This document shows, piece after piece, positions 56,428 through 64,000 of a stretch of DNA of 64,000 bases. The DNA is from Polychytrium aggregatum. Lineage: Eukaryota; Chytridiomycota; Chytridiomycetes; Polychytriales. Numbering within the stretch: the stretch's first letter is position 1; each line of letters begins with the position of its first letter. The notes under the pieces were generated by a model. That model was not told the DNA's origin. It did no database searches and saw only the letters and a program-made list of their open reading frames with translations. The stretch is taken from contig NW_026516314.1 of assembly GCF_025602895.1 (NCBI RefSeq), positions 87,543-151,542 on the forward strand, written 5' to 3'. Both the position numbers and the translations under genes were made by a program.

Positions 56428-57372
56428 GCCCTGCCGCTTTGGCCGTCGAAAGCATCCATCCGTCTCTTTCCTCCATTTCGATCTCTCTCTCTCTCTCTCT
56501 CCCAGACACAACCAAGTTTGTCACTTGCGCTGCTTCGCCTTCTCCTTCAAAACCCCGTCCTCATAGGCTCGTCCCAAAGCCAGGCAGCACAAATATCGTG
56601 GTCCATGGCGGCCACGAATGTGAATACCTCCCTGTCTCTGTTGCTGTTGCTGCCCTCGCCTGAACCCACCGCCGCCACCGGCGTTGGTCGTCCCTTCATT
56701 TGCGTCCACTCCGCTCTCCTTCACAAGGCTGCTCTAACAATCGAGCTCTCAACAAGTTCTTTGTGTGTAAATGACCCCTACCCTCTGATGGTTCCTATCC
56801 TTTGGTGATCCTTATCCTTTGGTGATCCTGATTTTCTGATGGTTCTTATCCTTTGATGATCCACCTGTTCTGATGTACCCTTTCCAATCCCTCCCTCCCT
56901 CCCTCCCTCCCTCCCTCACGCTCCCCAAGAGTGGTGGAGGCTCTGTCAGTCCTGATGTAAAGCAAATCTACTCCTCCCCTCCCGCCAAAATAAAGTTGAA
57001 ATCTCGGATAAATCTCGCCTGTGTTAGATCAGCCTCGGCTCAAGTTTCCAGCATGCATTTCGATTGATTCGGGAAATGTGGGGATTGCGGTGGTTAAGTA
57101 TTTGGAGAATCAAGTACCGCATTTGTCTTTGCTGTGATGCCGCTGTTCTAAACTGTGATTTACCCATGGAACACACGAAGCGGAACATATAACAGCATGT
57201 ATTGAGCATTCAGGAGATGAAAGAAAAAAGCCAGGGAAGAGTATGGTCGCTGGCGCATAGCAGTCAGAGGGAGGACACCGGGCTTTTAGAGCGAGCTCTA
57301 TAGAAAGGACAAGAGAAAGGGAGTCTCGGATATCGTAACACAGCTGGGTTTCGGGGGGGGGAAGCTACCAGG
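56428..57372. other. Intergenic region rich in simple repeats
   Basis: Between convergent genes. Contains (CT)n at 56482-56503, a TCCTTTGGTGATCCT-type repeat at about 56785-56862 (units of 16-20 bp) and (CCCT)n at 56888-56917. No gene seen. Confidence 0.75.
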
Positions 57373-59959
57373 TTATTTAGGAAGCAGAGTTGTAGAAGCG
57401 GGACGGTAGTCGCAGCTGGCGCCGACGAGCAGACTGACAAACACCATGATGTACGCCATCACCTCGTGGGTGACAATGTTGCGTCCCTTGCGCATGTGGG
57501 GGTTCATGGCTTCGCCAAGGGCCCACAAAATCAGGGCTGAGTACTCATACACATCCTGTTGCAGGGATTGTTCCGTCCGACAGTGGATGGGAGTTAGTGC
57601 GAGTATATGTACATGGTATCGACCCTACGCGACTGCCACAAGACAAACCGAAGCACTCTATCATAGCTGCGACGGCGAGTGGCGGCAGAGAATGATCCTT
57701 ACCTGGTAGAACTTGTAGGTGGTGAAGAAGGCAAAGTAGACAATGACGCCGGCAATGATCCAGCAGATGATGCAATAGAGAACTTCGTAAATGGACTGAC
57801 CGTCGTAGTCCTTTTTAATCGACCGACTGTAGACTTTGTTCTCTGGAGATGTTTTGGACGCAGGGTCAGCGGCATCGGGGACAGGGGGCTGCTCAGTGGG
57901 TTTAGTCTGACCGTGTTTGTCCTTGTCGTCGGCAGCTTCGTTATTTTGAGAGTTATCCTCGACAGCAATGGTGTGCTTTTCCTCGTAGAAGTAGAGATCT
58001 TTGAGTTTCTCACGAACCCACTTGGGGGCAATCATCGCGCAGCCAACAATGACGGTGAAGAACGCAATGATGCCGCCGATCGCTTGAGGGAGCCAGAAGT
58101 TGAAGCTCGGATTCTTACACACGTAATCGAAGCCGATCGCGACATGTTTGTTCTTTGTGAAGGCCCACACGACGATGACTGCTGCAACCTCGATGATTGA
58201 CATTACGATGACTTGGAGGTTGGCCCTCCATGCTGGTCGGACCTTGATCAGGGCCCACCACTCGTCGCGTCCACTTCCAACAGAGTACACCTCCGCTTCC
58301 TCGATAAAGTGGGCAGCGCAGGGTGCACCCTTTGGGAAGAACCCGGCTCGGACGAGTAGCAGGCGCGAGGTGCTCATGGAAACAAGCGGACCCATTCCGA
58401 GAACGGCCGTGAGGACAACAGCAATGACGATCTCGATGAGTGATCTGAAGACACCCTCGTACCACTCGTAAGTCCTCTTGATTGAAAACGGGCCGGCGTC
58501 GCCGCTGTGTTCGGCGTGGGCGCTCTTGAGGTTGTTGACGGTATCGAGGACGGCGAGCGAGGTCATGAGATTGGAGAGCGAGTCACGGCTGTACCCGGAG
58601 ACGACACAGTAGCGATCGAACTTGGCAGCAGCAGCGGCAGACTGGGACTTGGCAGCAGTGGCAAGGTCGAGGGTCTTGAGGGTATGTTTGGCCGCCTTGT
58701 AGGCGGTATAGTGACGGAGGAGATCACTGGAAAAGCTGGTGATGTCGCCAGCATGAATGACCTTGTGAAGAACCCGATCTTCAGGAGTCTCTGTCCTCAA
58801 AGCGCCCGGTGTGCTGCTGTTTTGGATGCTTGGCAGTTGGGGCGGAGGGAGACTGAGCGTCTCCGGTGGCAGCTGGGGAGACAGATATGCGGACGAAGGG
58901 ATCGGAGACGCGCTCGGGGTCGGAAGAGCATAAGTGGTCCTATCATCATCTGTCACTAAGCAACGAATGAGTTTTTCCTTGAGGCCCTTGTATGAGTTGG
59001 AATCAAGCCCGGCGATCTGATCTCGGCTGAGGGACAGGATGGAGGAGCTCAAGGCCGATATGGCACGCTTGTTGGCTCTCCAAACGAGGTCAGGCTCGGA
59101 AGTTGGCTTCTGGGCCGAGCCATCCCAGTTGCAGAGATCCCTGACCAAGCGCTGGCCCCAGACGTCGATAGGATGCTTTTTTTTGTCAGCCGTCCCCTTG
59201 CACTGATCCAGGGCGCGCTCCCAAAGCCCCTCGACCAGATCGATGAGCTCCTGGCGGCTCAGCGACCGAATGCTTTCCTTGTACTTGCAAATCATATACT
59301 TGTTCTCGTTATCGGATGTGAGGCCCTTGAGGAACTCCGTGACAGATTTGTCCGAAGCTGGAGCTGATGGGGTGGCGGCTGCGGTGGTGATTATGATTGT
59401 GTCTGTGGCTGGGTCCGCAGACAGCGGGGGCTCTTGCCCCTGACGAGCGCTACTGCTTTTCTTCGATTCTTCCGGATTCACTTCTGGAACATATCCGAGC
59501 ATACCGAAGGTAGCATGGGCCCATCTGCCCATTTGATTTTCGGCGGCTTTCAATTTTTCCGCTGACTCATCTAGAGCAGCCAGCCGTATCAGCAAATAGC
59601 AAACGCCACAGCCGGCAGAGACAGCCAGGGACGACAGCAGCAGATTGTAGCAGACGGCACGGTGACCTACCGGACGAGTCTGAAATCGGAGGCGGTTTTT
59701 TATGGATGCTGCACAGGATGCCACTCTCGTTCAGCCACCCCAGCACTGTGAGCCTCTCAAATTTGGAGAGGCCGCGATGGAAGATGCCGCAGTCGGCCGA
59801 GGGAATGATCTCCTCGACTCCGGGAGCATGGTAACCGAGCAGGCTGATGGCGACCGAGGGTTGGTTCTCGGCGAGGGCGCCTCCCTTGATGCCCTTCTGC
59901 AGGGCAGCAACGAGGACACCGACGGCGATGAGGGCTCCGTTATCGCCTGTGGTGGACAT
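57373..59959 (-). CDS. Multi-pass membrane protein of unknown function (779 aa)
   Basis: Three exons on the minus strand: 59959-59671, 59570-57703 and 57555-57373. They sum to 2340 nt with phases in agreement. It starts MSTTGDNGALIAVGVLVAAL. The middle (about residues 100-390) is soluble and partly low complexity, with helices such as ESIRSLSRQELIDLVEGLWE. The C-terminal half has about five hydrophobic segments: SLIEIVIAVVLTAVLGMGPL, LQVIVMSIIEVAAVIVVWAF, LPQAIGGIIAFFTVIVGCAM, VLYCIICWIIAGVIVYFAFF and VMAYIMVFVSLLVGA. A charged loop lies before the fourth. I do not recognise a family. Reading through the first intron would replace the N-terminus by a false start at 59724. Confidence 0.75.
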
Positions 59960-60416
59960 GAGCGGGGTATGCTAGAGGGGACGCTGGAGGCGAAGGACGA
60001 GGGGGGGGGAAAGGAAAGGCAACCGCAGCTGGACGAGAGACACGGCGCCGGCTGGCATAAAATAGCAAGGAAAAGGGAAAAAACGCCGCGGCCAGCTGTC
60101 GCACCCCACAGAACATCGAGCGGTACTGTGGGAGGGCGCGCCTCAAAGCCAGGAATGAACACACCGCGCAGGAACTCGAGCCAGGACACGCGTCTTCGTG
60201 CGCGCCGCCGCGCGACCAGCACCCCGTGCGCTGTATGACAAATGTACACTGCGCTGCATGTGATTGGACGCGGTCGCGTGGCTTGACACGTCGCGCAGGC
60301 GCTCTGCCAATCCCGGCGAGCGAATTCTGGCCAATCGGGTCTTCTGCACCGTGAGGTATGCTGTCATCCCACGTGCGAGGCAAATGCAGAAAGCAGATTG
60401 GCTCGTCGCCCAGCAG

Positions 60417-60473
60417 TGATACCTTGCAGTGATACCTTGCAGCGATACCTTGCAGCGATACCTTGCAGCGATG
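60417..60473. repeat. 15-bp minisatellite
   Basis: Four copies of GTGATACCTTGCAGC/T-type units (GCGATACCTTGCA core) lie between the membrane-protein and GCDH genes, just left of the small inverted-end element. Confidence 0.9.
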
Positions 60474-60489
60474 ACTGGTGCGTCGCGAG

Positions 60490-60601
60490 ATGGGAATGGG
60501 ACACATCGTCATTTGGACAAACACGGCGTTGTCGGATGATATCACACACCTGGTGAGGTTGGTCAAATCATTCCCTGTGTGAAGGTGTCCCGTTTCAAAA
60601 C
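60490..60601 (-). mobile_element. MITE-like element left of GCDH
   Basis: A 110-bp element with inverted ends: ATGGGACACATCG on the left and GGTGTCCCGTTTCAAAAC on the right (inverted: GTTTTGAAACGGGACACC). The end sequence is nearly the same as the terminus of Fanzor-derived copies A-C. The interior has no coding capacity. A diverged, opposite-orientation copy lies at 63724-63944 on the other side of GCDH. Confidence 0.65.
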
Positions 60602-60697
60602 AAGTTTGCTTTATTCGCCGTCGCGACCCACGAAGTAGCCGCCATTTTCGCTGTATATTCTGTGCGAGCCTCTCTCGCTCCAGCCTCCGGCTTCGCT

Positions 60698-63331
60698 CAG
60701 GCAGTAAATGCCTGGATGCCGGTGATGGCCCTGCCCAGGATAAGGGCGTGGATGTCGTGGGTGCCCTCGTATGTGTTGACGGCCTCGAGGTTCATGACGT
60801 GGCGGATGATGTGGTACTGGAACGCCAGGGACATGTCCCGTCAGACACGGTCGCGGCGACATTGCATTCACTTCGCCCCCGTCCTCCCAGCTATGCCGGC
60901 TGCCTACCTCGTCCGAGATACCGTTGCCGCCGAGCATGTCTCTGCACTCGCGGGCAATGTTGAGCGCCTTGCCGCATGAGTTACGCTTGATCAGGGAAAT
61001 CATCTCAGGGCTGATCTTGCCTTCATCCTTGAGGCGGCCAACCTGCAGACAGCCCTGGAGGCCAAGAGCGACCTGAGGACCAGGTGCGAGCGGACGGCAC
61101 AATGCGAGACGAGTCGAAAGTGAGGTTGGTGAGCTGCACAGAGATAGAGATCGACGAACGCCGCCGTGTCCCAGCAGCAGTGCTATCCGGCCTACCTCAG
61201 CAACACCATCAGCGAGCTTCTTCTGTATCAACTGGAACCGAGCCAGCGGAACACCAAACTGCTTTCTGGAAGTGTTGAGGGAGTATTAGGCCTCTTCGCT
61301 GACTCTGTTCTTTGATCGGTCCAGCTATCCATCTCCATCTGCTGCCACCAAAGTACATCCAAGGCTCCTGCAAATGTGACTCACCGGTTGAGAGTGTACT
61401 CTCGTGCCTGAGTCAAGCAGGCCTCGGCGGCACCAAGTGCACCCCAGGCGATGCCGAAGCGAGCGTTGTTCAGACAACCAAAGGGTCCCTGCAGAAATGG
61501 ACAGATGGTTATGAACTGATGATACAGAACCATGTGTCCGAAACTGGCAACGTCCGCTCCCCACAATGTCGCAGTCGATCCGATACCCAAAAATACGGCC
61601 CCGCCGACACCAAGGACGAGTCTTGGCAAATATTCTACACACCTTCAGTCCCTCGACGTTGGGCAGCAGGTTCTCGCTGGGCACCTCAACGTCGTCCATC
61701 ATGATCATGCCGGTGGCCGAGGCACGGAGCGAGAACTTGCCCTTGATGTAGGGAGCAGAGAGACCCTTCATTCCCTGCGCAAGTGGCAAGCAGCAGTTGT
61801 GAGTGTTGTTCTACAGTGCCGCGCTGTCGTTCCTGGTTCCGGGGGCCCAATTACCGGGCAGTATCAACCCGCCCTCGATGTATACGCACCCCCTCTCTTC
61901 ACTTGCAGCGAGTCATGCCGCCAGAAGTTGGCCCAATCCGACAACGGCTTTCGTCGGCGAGCAGGCCTCACCCTCAGGGTCATGCGGAAACACGCACCTT
62001 CTCAAGAATGAATCCGCGAATCTTTTGGTCCTCGGTCTTGGCCCAGACGATAAAGACATCGGCGATGGGCGAGTTGGTGATCCAAGTCTTGGATCCGTTG
62101 AGGACGTAGACGTTGCCCCTCTTGACAGCGCGGGTTTCCATGCCAGCGGGGTCGCTTCCGTGGTTGGGCTCGGTAAGGCCAAAGGCACCAACGATCTCGC
62201 CCTTGGCTGGAAGAGCGCAACACAGAACCGTGCCGCGGGTTGGAGAGGGAGGGAAGGCCGAGCGGGTGAGTCAGGTAGAATTGCCCTACACTCGCGAGAA
62301 TCATCGACATCGCCAGATGTGCTTGCGGGACGCCTCCAGACGATCATACCGAGACGGGGCAGATACTTCTCTCTCTGTGCCTCTGTGCCGTAAGCATAGA
62401 TGGGGTACATGACCAGCGAAGACTGGACACTCATGGCAGAGCGGTAGCCGCTATCGACTCTGATTGTGGGAGACGGGAGCGCCGAGGTCGGCGATAGAAG
62501 GGACCAGCTGCATCAATACCAACCGGAACACGGCCGACTTGATTTGGGAACCATCCGCGAATCGATCGGCGTGGAGGGAGCCTCCGCATCGTGCCGAGTT
62601 GATATCTCTTGCCCTGCTTGAGATCCGCGGATCGTGTGGCAGCTCTTGCCCCAGACGATGACGGAGCTTCCGGGGCACTCGACCTACCTCTCGACTTCGC
62701 GGGCAATCAGACCATAGGCCACAGAGGAGACGCCGGGGCAATCATAGCCGTCGATGGTTGCACCGAGCATGCCCATCTCGCCCATCTCGTTCATGATCTC
62801 CCGGTCAAAGACTTCGTTGCGGGCGGCGTTGGTGACACGCGGCAGAAGCTTGGTCTGGCAGTATGCGTGGGCAGCATCCCGCACGGCCTTTTCTTCTTCG
62901 GTCAAGAGGCTGTTGAGGTTCAGAGGGTCCTCCCAGTTGAAGGACGCAAACTTGGCGGGGCCTTGGAAAGAGGCGATCGCACGAGAGGGAGCATCCGATC
63001 AGCGACTGCAAATCGTCATCGCATCGCGGCGCGATAGCTGCACCAACGACGTAGCAAAGCGTAGCCAGGAGCATACCCTACCTTGAGCGAGGCCGCGCAG
63101 AGCCAACGAGTCTGACAGTTGAGCGTGCAGAAAACAGAACACGGAGAGGGATGAGTGGAAGGGCGGAAGAGCGATGCACGACAAGGACGAGCGCCGATCT
63201 TGGTGCCAGCACGGGCAAGAGCAGACAAGAACAGACAAGAGCAGGCGACAGCGGTGGGCCGGATAGTTACAGCGAGTCCGGAGGAGCGGGGCCGAGGGCC
63301 TGGCGAGGACACCGACGGTTCTTGTGAGCAT
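60698..63331 (-). CDS. GCDH: Glutaryl-CoA dehydrogenase, mitochondrial
   Basis: About eight exons on the minus strand. Exon 1 begins [18 protein letters not shown], an Arg-rich mitochondrial presequence. Later exons give [20 protein letters not shown] and [20 protein letters not shown] (62.9-62.7 kb), [19 protein letters not shown] (62.4 kb), [20 protein letters not shown] (62.2 kb), [39 protein letters not shown] (61.7 kb), [20 protein letters not shown] (61.4 kb), [19 protein letters not shown] (61.25 kb), [12 protein letters not shown] (60.95 kb) and [20 protein letters not shown] (60.8 kb). The Glu in TYEGTHD is the catalytic base. The FAD enzyme oxidises and decarboxylates glutaryl-CoA to crotonyl-CoA in lysine and tryptophan breakdown. 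The 63.0-63.3 kb 5' end could contain a further intron. The gene is flanked by inverted small repeats. Confidence 0.95.
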
Positions 63332-64000
63332 GGTTGCCGACGCGCAGAGGGAGGGGGTGGAAATGTGGGGTATGGGTTCCGCAAGCAGAAGCGCAAGAGA
63401 CCCGGATTCGGCGCATGAGGGAGGTTTTATTGCCCGGCAGGCCGAAGCGCAGCAGGCGGAACACCGGGGGTCTCATGATGCGGCGCGCGGCCACAACGGG
63501 AACAGAGGCCGGGGGAGGACGGGCCAGGAGCCACACGGCGGTGATTCCAGCAAGCCGATAGGCCAGAGGGCGTATCACCAGCGGCAACGGCACGGAAGGA
63601 CGGACGGCGGGCCGGGAGAGGGTGGAAATGTTTGCACGGGGGGGGCGCCGACGATGGACATGTTTCTGCTGCTTGCTGGGCCGGTTGGTGCCGTGGCAGC
63701 CGGCTCTGCATCACAGCGAACTAATTTTGAAAACGGAACACCTTCACACGGACGACTTTTGCCTGGGGGCAGTGTGGGCAGTGTGGGCAGTGTGGGTTGT
63801 GTGGGTTGTGTGGCAGTGTGAACCAGACGACTTGGATCGGCATGCCGAACTTCATGCATCTCCCTCACACAGGGGATGATTTGACCAGGTGCGGTGATAT
63901 CATCCGACTACGCCGTGTTTGTCCAAATGAGACGATGTGTCCCTTTTTTCTTCAACGCGCTGTAGGTCTCGCTGCTGCCGTGCTCGGCGGCGAACACATC
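63332..64000. other. GCDH upstream flank
   Basis: GC-rich sequence with overlapping domain-free frames on both strands, then a (GGGCAGTGT)n repeat at about 63765-63820 and the right-hand MITE-like copy. No gene is supported to the window end. Confidence 0.5.
63724..63944 (+). mobile_element. MITE-like element right of GCDH, interrupted by a simple repeat
   Basis: Starts ATTTTGAAAACGGAACACC with TTCACAC, and resumes after about 105 bp with CTCACACAGGGGATGATTTG, then GATATCATCCGAC and GTGTTTGTCCAAATGAGACG ending GATGTGTCCC. Apart from the inserted segment (which includes the GGGCAGTGT repeat) it matches the reverse complement of 60490-60601. The homology continues a little further into the sequence shared with 15995-16048. 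Confidence 0.65.

Overview
This is eukaryotic DNA, most likely from a chytrid or another early-diverging zoosporic fungus. Nearly every gene is split by short GT-AG introns (about 80-370 nt), coding DNA is GC-rich, and genes lie close together on both strands. The gene set combines fungal features (peroxisomal KAPA synthase ending in SKL, Ypq-type PQ-loop transporters) with traits typical of zoosporic fungi: class C GPCRs, a TKL-type kinase-like protein with Sel1 repeats, and Fanzor-derived elements. The call is by gene content; no rRNA or marker search was possible.

Layout. 1-2518 (+): 3' part of a RasGEF gene. 2512-2896: short Fanzor-derived element A with inverted ends. 3623-4418 (+): end of a Lys/Ser/Arg-rich nuclear-type protein. 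5145-6461 (-): proteasome beta-1 (PSMB6/PRE3). 6993-12540 (-): class C GPCR with a type-1 periplasmic-binding ectodomain. 13371-15892 (+): membrane-anchored haem peroxidase. 16373-17344 (+): RPS13 (uS15). 17507-18580 (-): conserved protein, possibly proteasome-assembly related. 19052-20558 (+): BioF-like KAPA synthase with PTS1. About 20689-21025: element B. 21431-23614 (+): coiled-coil protein. 24000-24372 and 24505-24730: elements C and D, head to head. 24963-25655 (+): LRR protein. 26486-28483 (+): predicted pseudokinase with N-terminal helical bundle and Sel1 repeats, carrying an in-frame TAG. 29053-32578 (+): second class C GPCR, with a PstS-like ectodomain. 33453-34858 and 37311-38657 (+): tandem PQ-loop transporter paralogues, with element E (35391-35746) between them. 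39253-44232 (-): BMS1. 45004-45837 (+): largest Fanzor fragment, F. 45985-51834 (-): DDB1. 52581-53932 (+): APC10/DOC1. 54976-56427 (+): protein with a retroelement zinc finger (zf-RVT). 57373-59959 (-): large membrane protein of unknown function. 60698-63331 (-): glutaryl-CoA dehydrogenase, flanked by inverted copies of a small repeat whose ends resemble those of the Fanzor-derived elements.

The most unusual component is the Fanzor (eukaryotic TnpB-like) family. One 0.8-kb fragment keeps the RuvC-II/III and zinc-finger part, and at least five shorter derivatives are scattered over 43 kb. Several short copies are bounded by a GAAACGGGACA-type inverted terminus, and the repeats flanking the glutaryl-CoA dehydrogenase gene show the same terminus. 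Copy A supplies the stop codon of the RasGEF frame.

Several proteasome/ubiquitin genes (PSMB6, DDB1, APC10 and possibly the 17.5-kb gene) share the window, but I see no sign that they are co-regulated. Exon joins were made by eye. For PSMB6, RPS13, BioF, the coiled-coil gene, both PQ-loop genes, BMS1, APC10 and the 779-aa membrane protein the summed exon lengths are divisible by three, which supports those models. For RasGEF, both GPCRs, DDB1, peroxidase exons 2-3 and GCDH the span is firm but some splice sites are not.
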